Source: Epilithonimonas arachidiradicis
GTDB lineage: Bacteria > Bacteroidota > Bacteroidia > Flavobacteriales > Weeksellaceae
Assembly: GCF_003610695.1 (NCBI RefSeq)
Contig: NZ_RAQH01000001.1
Span: 682,001 to 746,000 of the forward strand
DNA: 64,000 nt
Reading direction: 5' to 3'
The notes under the pieces were generated by a model. The model saw only the letters and a list, made by a program, of their open reading frames with translations. It was not told the origin of the DNA and did no database searches. The position numbers and the translations under genes are program-made. Shown here piece by piece: positions 20,012 to 29,427 of the stretch. How positions within the stretch are numbered: position 1 is the stretch's first letter; each line of letters opens with the position of its first letter.

Positions 20012-22524
20012 TGATTCCTGATAAAAACGGAAAAAAATCACAAGATACAGCACTGGCTGAAAAAATGGGAGCTTTCAATTTGTTTGATCCTGCTCATTTT
20101 TTGCAAAGAGTTATTCGCAATTGGTATTGGTTTGTTATTCTGGGCTTTATAGGTTATTGTATTTCGTATGTATATAGTAAATACTATGCTCAGAGAGTTT
20201 ATGCCTCCAGCCTATCATTAAGCATATCTAACAATACGGCTAGCTATTTTACACCCAATCAGTCAATTAACTTCATTTGGGGGCAGGGTGGAAATCAGGA
20301 TGGTGTTTATTTGAAAAAGATCTTATTATCAAGAAGTCATAACGAGTTTCTGGTAAAAAAACTTAATTTAATCACTAATTATACAACCAAAGGATTAATT
20401 AAGACAACTTATTTGGATCAGGAAGATAGTCCGGTATTTTTGGAGATTGATACGAATCATCTGCAGCAGGTGAACTATCCCATAACCTTGATACCAAAAG
20501 AGAAGAATAAATATGAAGTTGTTTTACCAGAAGAAGGGCAGTCGCCGTATCTCTATAATTATGAGACAGAAAGTATGGAGACTATCACTTCATACCCAAG
20601 ACCAAAAAATAAAATTTTAGGAATTAATGAATGGTACGAGACGCCAAATCTTAAATTCAAACTGGTTCCAAACCCTACACCAAGCAATTTAGGCCTTGAT
20701 AATATTATTATAACTCTTATTCCTGTAAATCAGGCGGTTAATGGAATAATAGGAAGTTTAACGGTAGATTTTGATAAAGAACTACCGTCAATTATGGTTA
20801 TAACTAAGTCGGGTTATAATCTTAATAATACGGTGAGTTTCCTTAATAATTCTGTTGATGAATTAATCAAGAAAAGATTGTTGGATCAAAATATGGTAGA
20901 TAAAAATACTGTAGAATATCTTAACGAAAATCTTTCTCTAATCAGGAAAAAATTAGATTCCAGCGGAACAGTTCTTAATAATCTGAAAATCAACAATCGT
21001 CTTTTCGATATGGAGAATATCGATTCTAAGACATTGGAAAAACTCACTGCATTAGAAACTCAAAAAGCTGAATTAGCGACCAAAATTAATTCTCTGGATC
21101 AGATCAGAAATTCTGTCGGGACGAATAATATAGAAAAAATAATCAGTCTCAATATTGCAGGGATAGAGGATGGGAGCTTTAATGCTTCTGTGTCAGAACT
21201 GAAACAGCTCTATGCAAAACGGAGAGAAATGGCTCAGATCTACACCCCTAATTCTGAACCAATGCGGGAAATCAACAGGTTGATTAACGAAGCAAAATAT
21301 ACTTCACAAGATGGTCTGAAAAAATATTTTCAAAGCTATTATGACCGGCTTGCTGATGTTAATTCACAGATTGCAAAAATTGATAAGGAGTTAATTACAT
21401 TACCAGAAAAGCAAAGGATTTTCCTGGATGCACAAAGGGGATATGATATTATTGAAAGTACTTATAATACATTACTTACAGAACAGGCAAAATCTCAAAT
21501 GCGTGTTGCGACCAATCAAAGTAATCTAAACGTTATAGACAGAGCAAAAAATCTGGGACAAGGACCCATTGCTCCGGATGTAAACGCTACGAAAATGCAG
21601 ATTATGGGGGGGCTGTTACTGATTCCTCTTATATTTTTGCTGGTAGGTGAATTGCTGGATAACAAGATCCGAAATCTGAAAGAATTGTTGACGGCCACCA
21701 GAATTCCGTTATTGGGTGTAATAGGACATAACAGCTACGACAATAATCTGACGGTTCTAGAAGAACCGAAATCATCAATATCGGAAGCATTCAGGGCTGT
21801 AAGAGCCAACCTGCGCTTCCTGTTTGATGAGGAGCAGAAAAGCAAAGTTATCCTGGTTACATCTTCTATCAGTGGAGAAGGTAAAACTTATGTGTCTATC
21901 AATATAGCTTCTGTCTTAGGGCTTAGTGGGAAGAAGGCAGTCTTGTTAGGTATGGATCTTCGGAAGCCAAAAATTTTCGGAGATTTCAAAATCAATAATA
22001 AAAACGGAATTTCCAATTATCTCACAGGTCAGGTAGAACTGGAAGAGATTATTAATCATACCAGTATTCCCGGTTTGGATGTAATAACATCGGGGCCTAT
22101 TCCACCGAATCCTTCAGAATTGCTGATGAGTGATAATAATATGAAGTTCATAGAAAGACTGAAAGAGATCTATGAATATGTTATTATAGATTCGCCGCCT
22201 GTAGGCTTGGTTGCCGATTCGTTTGAACTGATCAAAAAAGCTGATACCACCATCTATGTTGTCCGCCACGAGTACACAGAAAAGCATATGGTGAGAATGA
22301 TCACAGAAAAGTATTTTAATAAAGAAGTTTCCAATCTTGGATTGGTTTATAATGATTTTGTTGTTAAGCAGGGTTATGGTTACGGGTATGGCTATGGTTA
22401 CGGGTACGGCTATGGTTACGGGTACGGCTATGGTTACGGTTACTTTGATGAAGACAAAAATTATAAAGAACCAACAATCATAAAAATCAGGAACAAGCTG
22501 AAAATGTTTTTTAATAGAAAATAG
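20011..22524 (+). CDS. Wzc-like polysaccharide co-polymerase with BY-kinase domain
   Basis: It has 837 residues. The N-terminal Wzz region has one helix at about 35-52 and a second at about 530-548, with a long periplasmic coiled-coil part between. The cytoplasmic tyrosine-kinase domain shows Walker A (SGEGKT, residues 621-626), Walker A' (LLGMDLRKP) and Walker B (VIIDSPPVG). The C-terminus has a (Gly-Tyr)12 run at residues 788-811, the autophosphorylated tyrosine cluster, which is unusually regular. The protein controls chain length and couples synthesis to export through the Wza-like protein encoded just upstream. Confidence 0.93.
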   Translation: MIPDKNGKKSQDTALAEKMGAFNLFDPAHFLQRVIRNWYWFVILGFIGYCISYVYSKYYAQRVYASSLSLSISNNTASYFTPNQSINFIWGQGGNQDGVYLKKILLSRSHNEFLVKKLNLITNYTTKGLIKTTYLDQEDSPVFLEIDTNHLQQVNYPITLIPKEKNKYEVVLPEEGQSPYLYNYETESMETITSYPRPKNKILGINEWYETPNLKFKLVPNPTPSNLGLDNIIITLIPVNQAVNGIIGSLTVDFDKELPSIMVITKSGYNLNNTVSFLNNSVDELIKKRLLDQNMVDKNTVEYLNENLSLIRKKLDSSGTVLNNLKINNRLFDMENIDSKTLEKLTALETQKAELATKINSLDQIRNSVGTNNIEKIISLNIAGIEDGSFNASVSELKQLYAKRREMAQIYTPNSEPMREINRLINEAKYTSQDGLKKYFQSYYDRLADVNSQIAKIDKELITLPEKQRIFLDAQRGYDIIESTYNTLLTEQAKSQMRVATNQSNLNVIDRAKNLGQGPIAPDVNATKMQIMGGLLLIPLIFLLVGELLDNKIRNLKELLTATRIPLLGVIGHNSYDNNLTVLEEPKSSISEAFRAVRANLRFLFDEEQKSKVILVTSSISGEGKTYVSINIASVLGLSGKKAVLLGMDLRKPKIFGDFKINNKNGISNYLTGQVELEEIINHTSIPGLDVITSGPIPPNPSELLMSDNNMKFIERLKEIYEYVIIDSPPVGLVADSFELIKKADTTIYVVRHEYTEKHMVRMITEKYFNKEVSNLGLVYNDFVVKQGYGYGYGYGYGYGYGYGYGYGYGYFDEDKNYKEPTIIKIRNKLKMFFNRK
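22372..22443 (+). repeat. Gly-Tyr hexanucleotide repeat inside the kinase gene
   Basis: Seventy-two bases encode twelve Gly-Tyr dipeptides. The hexamers group into near-identical 18-bp units (ggctatggttacgggtac). It is in frame, so slippage in steps of 6 bp would change the number of tyrosines without a frameshift. Confidence 0.85.
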
Positions 22525-22552
22525 AAGCCTTTGTCAAGGCTTTTATTTTTTT
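22525..22552 (+). terminator. Terminator after the kinase gene
   Basis: AAGCCTT-tgtc-AAGGCTT (22525-22542) followed by a T-rich run, immediately after the stop codon. It closes the polysaccharide unit. Confidence 0.85.
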
Positions 22553-22653
22553 ATAGACTATTTTGACAATAAGTTCGTTTTTATAACAATAAATTATATT
22601 TTTTTGTTTTTATTTAACTAAACTTTAAGAAGTTCCTTAATCTAAAAATGTTT

Positions 22654-22661
22654 TATATTTG
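22654..22661 (+). promoter_or_regulatory. Promoter -7 element ahead of DUF6089-uppS-bamA
   Basis: TATATTTG, followed by CACC, fits the TAnnTTTG consensus. It lies 40 nt before the preferred start at 22702 and inside the upstream extension of the reading frame, which argues against a start at 22648. Confidence 0.55.
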
Positions 22662-22701
22662 CACCAAATTTTTGAGTAATAGACGTTTCAGTATATTGAA
22701 A

Positions 22702-23493
22702 ATGAAGAGAGAATTAACTTATGCCTTTATCGCTATTTTTTGTTTTTTGAGTTTTGCAAAAGCTCAGAGACATGAGATAGGAGTACAATTGGGTATGAGT
22801 AATCTCGTGGGAGATATTGGCAGGACAAATTATATTCTTCAGAAACCTCTCGGAAATGTATCGGAAAACGGCCTTCCATTTTATGGAGGCGTAATGTACA
22901 GGATGAATTTTAATCCTTATCAGACGGTCAGGCTTAATGTAGGATTTAGCAACATTCAGTTTGATGACAGGTATGCGAAAGAAAATTATAGAAGAATGAG
23001 GCAGTTGAGAGGCACCAACTCGGTGATATCAGCGGACTTGCTTTTCGAATATAATTTTTTACCGGTTAATGAGGAGCAAACCAGTATGATAAGTCCGTAT
23101 ATATTTGCCGGTGTTTCCGGTTTGTATATGGATGCAGTGAAGGCAGAACTGACCATTACAAATACCAGCGTACAAGCTAAGTACAAGCAGGAAAAAGCTT
23201 TTACAATGGGATTGCCATTTGGTGTAGGGCTTAAATATAAATTTAATTACAACTGGGCATTGTCCGGGGAATTCACTTTCCGTCCGACTTTCTCGGATCA
23301 GGTGGATTATAGTATGTTGAAAGATGGTGATGTTACAGTGAAGAGTTCTTTAGGAAAAGACCAAACAGCTGCTATTGTACAAGGATTTATGGATCAAAGG
23401 AATATTGGTAATCTGAATTCTAAAGATTGGGTTAATTCTGCAACATTGATTTTGTCCTATTCTTTTGGGAGACCACCTTGTTATTGCAAATAA
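22702..23493 (+). CDS. DUF6089 family outer-membrane beta-barrel-like protein
   Basis: It has 263 residues with a clear signal peptide (MKRELTYAFIAIFCFLSFAKAQ). The body is beta-rich (HEIGVQLGMSNLVGDIG, FGVGLKYKFNYNWALSGEFTFRPTFSDQVDY) and ends in an aromatic-containing segment, as expected for a small outer-membrane barrel. The family name comes from its conserved position immediately before uppS and bamA in Flavobacteriia. Its role is unknown but probably linked to outer-membrane biogenesis. The stop overlaps the ATG of uppS (TAATG). A longer frame from 22648 exists but contains the promoter element. Confidence 0.8.
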   Translation: MKRELTYAFIAIFCFLSFAKAQRHEIGVQLGMSNLVGDIGRTNYILQKPLGNVSENGLPFYGGVMYRMNFNPYQTVRLNVGFSNIQFDDRYAKENYRRMRQLRGTNSVISADLLFEYNFLPVNEEQTSMISPYIFAGVSGLYMDAVKAELTITNTSVQAKYKQEKAFTMGLPFGVGLKYKFNYNWALSGEFTFRPTFSDQVDYSMLKDGDVTVKSSLGKDQTAAIVQGFMDQRNIGNLNSKDWVNSATLILSYSFGRPPCYCK

Positions 23494-24242
23494 TGATTAT
23501 GCAGGATTTAAAAAAGCTTATAAATAAAGATAAATTACCGAAGCATGTTGCTGTAATTATGGATGGCAACGGAAGATGGGCAAAATCCAGAGGAGAAGAG
23601 AGAACCTTTGGGCACAAGAACGCTATCACTGCTGTTCGTAATGTTATCAATGCTTGTAATGAGATCCATATCCCATATCTTACACTTTACACATTCTCCT
23701 CAGAAAACTGGAACCGTCCAAAGGATGAAGTAGATACGCTGATGAATCTTTTGTCAGAGACACTACTTCTGGAAGCGGAAGAGATCTTCACAAAAGGCTT
23801 GAGAATGCACGTTGTCGGCGATATTACAAAACTCCCGGAACTGGTGAGAGATCAATTATTAAATGTAATTGAGCTGACTAAAAATAACGATAAAGGAAAT
23901 CTGATTCTGGCACTGAATTATGGTTCGCAAAAAGAAATCCTCAAAGCGATCAAAGAAATCAGCCAGGAAGTGAAAGATGGGAAAATAGATGTTGATGATA
24001 TTAATGAAAAAGTATTCGAAGATCATCTTTATACAAAAGATTTTCCGCCGGTTGATCTGATGATCAGAACCAGTGGGGAAGTGAGGATCAGTAACTTTTT
24101 GCTTTGGCAGATTGCTTATGCAGAGCTTCAGTTTCTGGATGTGCTTTGGCCGGACTTTACAAAAGATACCTTTTTCCAATGTATCATAGATTATCAAAAT
24201 AAGGAAAGGAGATACGGAATGACAAGCGAGCAGCTTTCATAA
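23493..24242 (+). CDS. uppS: Isoprenyl transferase (undecaprenyl diphosphate synthase)
   Basis: It has 249 residues from the ATG that overlaps the previous stop. It condenses isopentenyl diphosphate onto farnesyl diphosphate to make the C55 lipid carrier for peptidoglycan and glycans. The cis-prenyltransferase motifs are visible: HVAVIMDGNGRWAKSRG with catalytic Asp24, LTLYTFSSENWNRP, LILALNYGSQKEI, DLMIRTSGEVRISNFLLWQ and YAELQFLDVLWPDF. A TTG at 23478 and an ATG at 23499 are alternative starts. It is cytoplasmic and membrane-associated. Confidence 0.95.
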   Translation: MIMQDLKKLINKDKLPKHVAVIMDGNGRWAKSRGEERTFGHKNAITAVRNVINACNEIHIPYLTLYTFSSENWNRPKDEVDTLMNLLSETLLLEAEEIFTKGLRMHVVGDITKLPELVRDQLLNVIELTKNNDKGNLILALNYGSQKEILKAIKEISQEVKDGKIDVDDINEKVFEDHLYTKDFPPVDLMIRTSGEVRISNFLLWQIAYAELQFLDVLWPDFTKDTFFQCIIDYQNKERRYGMTSEQLS

Positions 24243-24276
24243 AAAATATATAGAAAAGAGAACAACTTCAATAAGA

Positions 24277-26811
24277 ATGAAATTAAGATTTATACCCATT
24301 ATTTTGTTAACAGCTTCCGTGTATTTCCACGCTCAGGTTGTTCCACAGGGTAACAATGCAGAAAACACAGAACTTGCAGCAAACCAAAACCAAGAGTATG
24401 TTCTGAAGGATATCGTTGTAGACGGTGTCAAAAGATACACCCCAGCTCAGATTTTGCGTTTTACAGGTCTTGTGAAAGGAGAGAAGTTAGAAATTCCCGG
24501 CCAGAGAGTCAGCTCAGCTGTTAAGAAACTTTGGGAAACACAATCTTTTTCGAAAGTAGAGGTCTATGTACAGGATGTAGAAGGTCAAAACGTGATCTTA
24601 CAATTCCAGTTACAGGACTTAAAAGAATTGGGAGAGATCAAATTCACAGGTAAAGGAATCGGTAAGTCCAAAAACGAAAAGCTGATCAAGGATAATAATT
24701 TGAAGCCTGGGACTAAAATCAATAACAATTTGGTTTCCAGCTTACAAAATAAGATTCCTCAGGAGTATGTTGCAAAAGGATTTGCTGACGCTAAGATTAA
24801 TATCCAGGAAAAAGCTAATGCAGGAGACCCGAATTTGGTAGACTGGACCATTGAAGTAGCCAAGGGTAAAAAAGTTAAAATTGACAAAATTACTTTTGAT
24901 GGTAATAATGAAGTGTCTGACAGAAAACTGAGAAAGAAAGGTTTCAAAGATACTAAGCAGAAAAGATTTTTGTTGGGAATCCTTAAGCCGTCAAAATTTG
25001 TTCAGGACAAATATGATGAGGATAAGAGAAACCTGATCAGTTATTATAACTCTCTGGGCTTCCGTGATGCGGTAATTGTTTCAGATTCTGTCACCAGAAA
25101 TGAAAAAGGTTATAACATCAATGTAAAACTTAATGAGGGTAAAAAATATTACATCGGTGATATCAATTTTGTTGGTAATACAACTTTCACAACCGAGTTC
25201 TTACAAAAGATTTTAGGGTATAAAACAGGCGATATCTACGATGCTGTAGGATTCAACAAGAAAGTTGGAGAAGATGGAGGTAAAGAAGATGACTCTGACC
25301 TTAAGTCTCTATACATGAACAATGGTTTCTTGTTCTCTAATGTGACACCAATTGAGAAATCAATCAAAGGTGATTCTATTAATTTGGAAATCAGAATCAA
25401 TGAAGGTGAAAAAGCGACTTGGAACCGTGTAACCTGGTCTGGGAATACAACAACGCACGACCACGTTATCCTGAGAGCGCTTAGAACAAAACCGGGAACT
25501 TTATTTGCAAAATCAGACATCAAGAGAACTTATTTCGAATTGGCTGGGATGCAGTTTTTCGATCCTCAGCAGATTGGTACAGATGTGAAACCAAATCCAC
25601 AAGATAACACGGTTAATATGCACTGGACTTTGGTTGAGAAAGGTTCATCGCAGGTTCAGTTGCAAGCGGGTTACGGTGGAGGATCTTTCATCGGAACTTT
25701 GGGATTGACTTTCAATAACTTCTCTTTGAGAAACTTCCTGAAATTCAAAGATTTCAAACCTGTTCCTCAGGGTGACGGACAAACATTGTCACTTCAGGCA
25801 CAAGCAGGACAATATTTTACCAATTATGGAGTTTCATTTACAGAGCCATGGTTATTTGGAACAAGGCCTACAGCTTTGAGTGTTGGATTAAACTATTCCA
25901 GAGTTAACTATTCTTACTCCACTGGAGATCAAACGATGAATATTTTCTCTGCAACAGCAGGCTTAACAAGACTGTTGAGATGGCCGGATGATTATTTCTC
26001 GCTCTATACCGGGATACAGTTTCAGAGCTATAATTTCAGTAACTATCCGTTCTATTTCGGAGATGCGCTGGAATATAACGGAAGTACGAAATCATTCAGT
26101 TTCAATATTGGTTTGAGTAGAAACTCGGCTGGTTTGGATCCTGTTTTCCCAACTTATGGTTCTAATATAGAAGCGTCATTGAAGTTCACGCCGCCTTATT
26201 CCTGGTTCAGTAACAAAGATTACTCCACTATGAATACGTTGGACAAATATAAGTGGATGGAGTTCTACAAAGTGAAGTTAAAAGCTGATTTCTATAACGA
26301 AGTTATTGGAAAATTGGTTCTTAGAACAACCGGTGAAATGGGATTCTTAAGCGGATACAGCAAAGAATTGGGTCCACCGCCATTTGAAAGATATTATGTA
26401 GGAGGTGTTGGATTGTTCAATGGTAGATTTGATGGTAGAGAATTGGTGCCGTTAAGAGGTTATGAGAATGCATCTTCTACAGGTTTCAGTTCTTCATCAA
26501 CATATGATATAACACCATATGGTGGGGCAACAATTTATAACAGATTTGCTGCGGAATTAAGATATCCAATTTCTATGAATCAAACAGCGAAGATTTTTGC
26601 TTTGACGTTTGTGGAAGGCGGTAACGCTTGGAACAGCTTCGGAACTTATAACCCTTTCAAATTGAAAAGATCAGCGGGTATAGGTATCAGGGTGTCAATG
26701 TCGGCATTTGGTTTAATTGGATTTGACTTTGCCTATGGATTTGACAGAACGTTAGGAAGTGCGGATCCTTCAGGATGGCAGACCCACTTCTTGATGAACC
26801 AACCATTATAA
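24277..26811 (+). CDS. bamA: Outer membrane protein assembly factor BamA
   Basis: It has 844 residues with a signal peptide (MKLRFIPIILLTASVYFHAQ). Residues about 45-430 contain consecutive POTRA domains (VLKDIVVDGVKRYTPAQILRFTG, KIDKITFDGNNEVSDRKLR, KYYIGDINFVGNTTFTTEF). The C-terminal half is the Omp85 beta-barrel, with YVGGVGLFNGRFDGRELVPLRG, of which the final RGY corresponds to the conserved VRGF/Y motif. It inserts barrel proteins into the outer membrane. The two Skp-like chaperone genes follow within about 700 nt, forming a functional operon. Confidence 0.96.
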   Translation: MKLRFIPIILLTASVYFHAQVVPQGNNAENTELAANQNQEYVLKDIVVDGVKRYTPAQILRFTGLVKGEKLEIPGQRVSSAVKKLWETQSFSKVEVYVQDVEGQNVILQFQLQDLKELGEIKFTGKGIGKSKNEKLIKDNNLKPGTKINNNLVSSLQNKIPQEYVAKGFADAKINIQEKANAGDPNLVDWTIEVAKGKKVKIDKITFDGNNEVSDRKLRKKGFKDTKQKRFLLGILKPSKFVQDKYDEDKRNLISYYNSLGFRDAVIVSDSVTRNEKGYNINVKLNEGKKYYIGDINFVGNTTFTTEFLQKILGYKTGDIYDAVGFNKKVGEDGGKEDDSDLKSLYMNNGFLFSNVTPIEKSIKGDSINLEIRINEGEKATWNRVTWSGNTTTHDHVILRALRTKPGTLFAKSDIKRTYFELAGMQFFDPQQIGTDVKPNPQDNTVNMHWTLVEKGSSQVQLQAGYGGGSFIGTLGLTFNNFSLRNFLKFKDFKPVPQGDGQTLSLQAQAGQYFTNYGVSFTEPWLFGTRPTALSVGLNYSRVNYSYSTGDQTMNIFSATAGLTRLLRWPDDYFSLYTGIQFQSYNFSNYPFYFGDALEYNGSTKSFSFNIGLSRNSAGLDPVFPTYGSNIEASLKFTPPYSWFSNKDYSTMNTLDKYKWMEFYKVKLKADFYNEVIGKLVLRTTGEMGFLSGYSKELGPPPFERYYVGGVGLFNGRFDGRELVPLRGYENASSTGFSSSSTYDITPYGGATIYNRFAAELRYPISMNQTAKIFALTFVEGGNAWNSFGTYNPFKLKRSAGIGIRVSMSAFGLIGFDFAYGFDRTLGSADPSGWQTHFLMNQPL

Positions 26812-26833
26812 AATAAAATACTATTTTTATAGG

Positions 26834-27484
26834 ATGAAAAAATTAGCATTCATTGTAACAATTCTTTTTACCACTACACACATCTATGCACAAAAGATTG
26901 GTGTTGTAGATACCAATTATGTTTTGAGCAAATTGCCTCAATATAAAGAAGCAGAGAACAGGCTTAATACCCAGGTGACTCAGTGGCAGGCCGATTTGCA
27001 GAAGCTGCAGGCTGAGTATGAGAGAAAAAGAGAAGCTTTTGAAAACGAAAAAGTTCTTTTGGTAGGTGAACAGTTGAAACTGAGAGAAAAAGAAGTTGTA
27101 GATATGGAAGCGAGCATCCGTAATACAATTGGTGCGAGATTTGGTACAAATGGTGAAGTTAATCAGTTAAGATCCAATCTTACAAAACCTTATCAGGATC
27201 AGATCTGGAATGCAATACAAACAGTATCTACGAAGAATAATCTGGGCATAGTTTTGGATAAAACCACGAACAATGTTCTTTTTCTGGATAAGAAATATGA
27301 TTATACCGAGGCTGTTTTAAACCTACTTGTAAAAAATCTTCCTAAGGCTGAAGAATCAAAAAATAATTCTTTGCCTAATAGGGGAGGTGTTAAAAGTGGG
27401 AGAGAAAGTCTGAAAGGTAAAGCAGGTAATATGCTTAAAAAAGCTACATCATCTGTCAGCAAAGGCGAAATCAAAGCAGATTAA
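26834..27484 (+). CDS. OmpH/Skp family periplasmic chaperone (first copy)
   Basis: It has 216 residues with signal peptide MKKLAFIVTILFTTTHIYA. A short beta segment (KIGVVDTNYVLSKLPQYKEA) is followed by a long charged coiled coil (residues about 45-95) and a C-terminal beta return (NNLGIVLDKTTNNVLFLDKK), the Skp jellyfish arrangement. A basic Ser/Lys tail extends beyond the usual family end. It probably delivers unfolded outer-membrane proteins to BamA. Confidence 0.88.
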   Translation: MKKLAFIVTILFTTTHIYAQKIGVVDTNYVLSKLPQYKEAENRLNTQVTQWQADLQKLQAEYERKREAFENEKVLLVGEQLKLREKEVVDMEASIRNTIGARFGTNGEVNQLRSNLTKPYQDQIWNAIQTVSTKNNLGIVLDKTTNNVLFLDKKYDYTEAVLNLLVKNLPKAEESKNNSLPNRGGVKSGRESLKGKAGNMLKKATSSVSKGEIKAD

Positions 27485-27518
27485 AATTAATTTAAATATA
27501 TAAACATAACTTTTTAAA

Positions 27519-28019
27519 ATGAACAAATTAAATGTATTATTAGTAGCGGTTGTAATGGTTTTTGCTACAGGATTTGCAAACGCACAGAAATTAGCATATG
27601 TAGATGTAAATTCAATTTTTACAGCTATGCCGGAAATGAAAGCGTTGGATCAGCAATTACAAACCTTACAGACTTCTAAACAAAGCGAATTAGAAAAGCA
27701 AGGAAAATCTCTTCAAGATATGATGGCAAAATATCAAAAAGAAGCTGCTACTCAAACTCAGGCTATCAATGAGCAAAGAAGCCAGGAGGTTCAAAAACTT
27801 CAGGATAACTTGCAACAGTTATATGCTGCTGCTCAGAAAGATATCGCTGAAAAAAGAGATGCAGGTTTAGCTCCAATTGAGAAAAAAATCAATGATGCTA
27901 TTACTAAAGTTTCTAAAGCTGCAGGGTATGAATATGTTTTCGACGCTTCTAGCCCGGCTTTAGTTTACAAAGCAGGAACAGACGCTACACCAGCGGTTAA
28001 AAAAGAATTAGGTCTTTAA
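27519..28019 (+). CDS. OmpH/Skp family periplasmic chaperone (second copy)
   Basis: It has 166 residues with signal peptide MNKLNVLLVAVVMVFATGFANA. It shares the KLAYVDVNSIFTAMPEM start, a coiled coil rich in Gln and Lys (residues about 40-110) and the closing YEYVFDASSPALVYKAG segment. It lies 34 nt after the first copy and ends at a strong terminator. The paired Skp-like genes after bamA are usual in Flavobacteriia. Confidence 0.9.
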   Translation: MNKLNVLLVAVVMVFATGFANAQKLAYVDVNSIFTAMPEMKALDQQLQTLQTSKQSELEKQGKSLQDMMAKYQKEAATQTQAINEQRSQEVQKLQDNLQQLYAAAQKDIAEKRDAGLAPIEKKINDAITKVSKAAGYEYVFDASSPALVYKAGTDATPAVKKELGL

Positions 28020-28037
28020 TAGAATCCAAATCATTAA

Positions 28038-28066
28038 AACCGCTCTTTTTCGGAGCGGTTTTTTTA
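28038..28066 (+). terminator. Terminator of the bamA-ompH unit
   Basis: AACCGCTC, a short loop, then GAGCGGTT and a run of T. A TATTTTTG box at 28065-28072 follows at once and may be the promoter of the thioesterase gene. Confidence 0.85.
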
Positions 28067-28076
28067 TTTTTGTATT

Positions 28077-28556
28077 ATGGAAAAAGAATTCTCTTCTACG
28101 GTTAAAATCCGTTTTGCAGATTGTGATCCAATCGGTCATCTCAATAATGTCAAATATCTGGAATATATGCTCAACGCCAGAGAAGATCACGTGGAGCAGA
28201 ATTACGGATTTACCTACGAACAATATACCAGAGAAACAGGCTGCACCTGGGTTACTGTCCAGAATGAGATCGCTTATTTAAAAGAAGTTAGATACAATTC
28301 TACTGTTGAAATCACCAGCAAAACCATTTTCGTTGATGATCTTACAGCAGTGGTTGAGTTGCTGATGAAGGATGAAAATGGAGTGGTCCACGCTGTTTTT
28401 TGGCTCACGGTCATTTATTTTAATATGAAAACCAGAAGAGCAGAAAAAATGCCTGAAGAAACTCTTACCAAATTCGCTCATTTTCTGGTGGAGGTAGACC
28501 AGAAAACATTTAAAGAAAGAGTTGGATTTTTAAGAAGCCAGAATAAAACAAAATAA
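28077..28556 (+). CDS. Acyl-CoA thioesterase, hotdog fold (4HBT type)
   Basis: It has 159 residues. IRFADCDPIGHLNNVKYLEY (residues 11-30) is the 4-hydroxybenzoyl-CoA-thioesterase motif with the catalytic Asp17. It probably hydrolyses acyl-CoA or a related thioester in the cytoplasm; the substrate is unknown. The possible -7 element at 28065-28072 would give a leaderless or nearly leaderless transcript. rfbD begins 2 nt after its stop. Confidence 0.85.
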   Translation: MEKEFSSTVKIRFADCDPIGHLNNVKYLEYMLNAREDHVEQNYGFTYEQYTRETGCTWVTVQNEIAYLKEVRYNSTVEITSKTIFVDDLTAVVELLMKDENGVVHAVFWLTVIYFNMKTRRAEKMPEETLTKFAHFLVEVDQKTFKERVGFLRSQNKTK

Positions 28557-28557
28557 T

Positions 28558-29427
28558 ATGAGAAGAATACTTGTTATCGGAGGAAATGGCCAGTTAGGAC
28601 ACTGCCTGCAGAAATTAGCTCCAAAATACCACGATCTGTATGATTTTAATTTTACAGGATCATCGGTTCTGGATATTACAAATGACGAGCAGGTAGATAC
28701 TGTTTTTGCAGAATATCGACCGGATTTTGTGATTAATGCTTCAGCTTATACGGCAGTTGATTTAGCTGAGAAAGAAGTCGAAAAAGCTTTTGCTGTCAAT
28801 GGAGATGCTGTGGGTAATTTAGCTCAGGTTTGTAAAGATAACAACGCAATCTTGATCCACGTTTCTACAGATTATGTTTTTGATGGAGAAACTAATCTTA
28901 GCTATTCGGAAGACGATTTTACCAATCCAATTGGTGTTTATGGTGCTTCCAAAAGAAAAGGCGAAGAATTGGCTTTGGAAAACAATCCTGAGACTGTTAT
29001 TTTGAGGACATCCTGGCTATATTCTGAGTTTAACAAGAACTTTGTCAAGACAATGCTTCATTTATTCGAAATTAAGGATGAATTGGGAATTGTGGGTGAT
29101 CAGTTTGGTCAGCCGACCAATGCGAATGATCTTGCCGAAGCGATTATGGAAATCATTGGTGCTGAAAAGAAGACTTTCGGAATCTATCATTTTTCCAATT
29201 ATCCGGAAACCACTTGGTTTGATTTTGCAAGTAAGATAAAAGAATTTTCGGATTCTTCCGTTCAATTAAAAGCGATTACAACAGAAGAATTTCCAACACC
29301 GGCAAAACGCCCAAAGAGAAGCACAATGTCTCTGGACAAAATCGAAAAAGATTATCATATCGAACCAAAGCATTGGGAAAATAGTCTGAGAGATTGCATC
29401 GAAATATTAAAATTAACGAATGCGTAA
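28558..29427 (+). CDS. rfbD: dTDP-4-dehydrorhamnose reductase
   Basis: It has 289 residues. The Rossmann nucleotide motif is GGNGQLG (residues 8-14). VINASAYTAVDLAEKE, HVSTDYVFDG and the active-site YGASKRKGE (YxxxK) are all typical of RmlD. It reduces dTDP-4-keto-L-rhamnose to dTDP-L-rhamnose with NAD(P)H, for surface glycans. The other rml genes are not in this window. It overlaps the next gene by 8 bp. Confidence 0.93.
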   Translation: MRRILVIGGNGQLGHCLQKLAPKYHDLYDFNFTGSSVLDITNDEQVDTVFAEYRPDFVINASAYTAVDLAEKEVEKAFAVNGDAVGNLAQVCKDNNAILIHVSTDYVFDGETNLSYSEDDFTNPIGVYGASKRKGEELALENNPETVILRTSWLYSEFNKNFVKTMLHLFEIKDELGIVGDQFGQPTNANDLAEAIMEIIGAEKKTFGIYHFSNYPETTWFDFASKIKEFSDSSVQLKAITTEEFPTPAKRPKRSTMSLDKIEKDYHIEPKHWENSLRDCIEILKLTNA

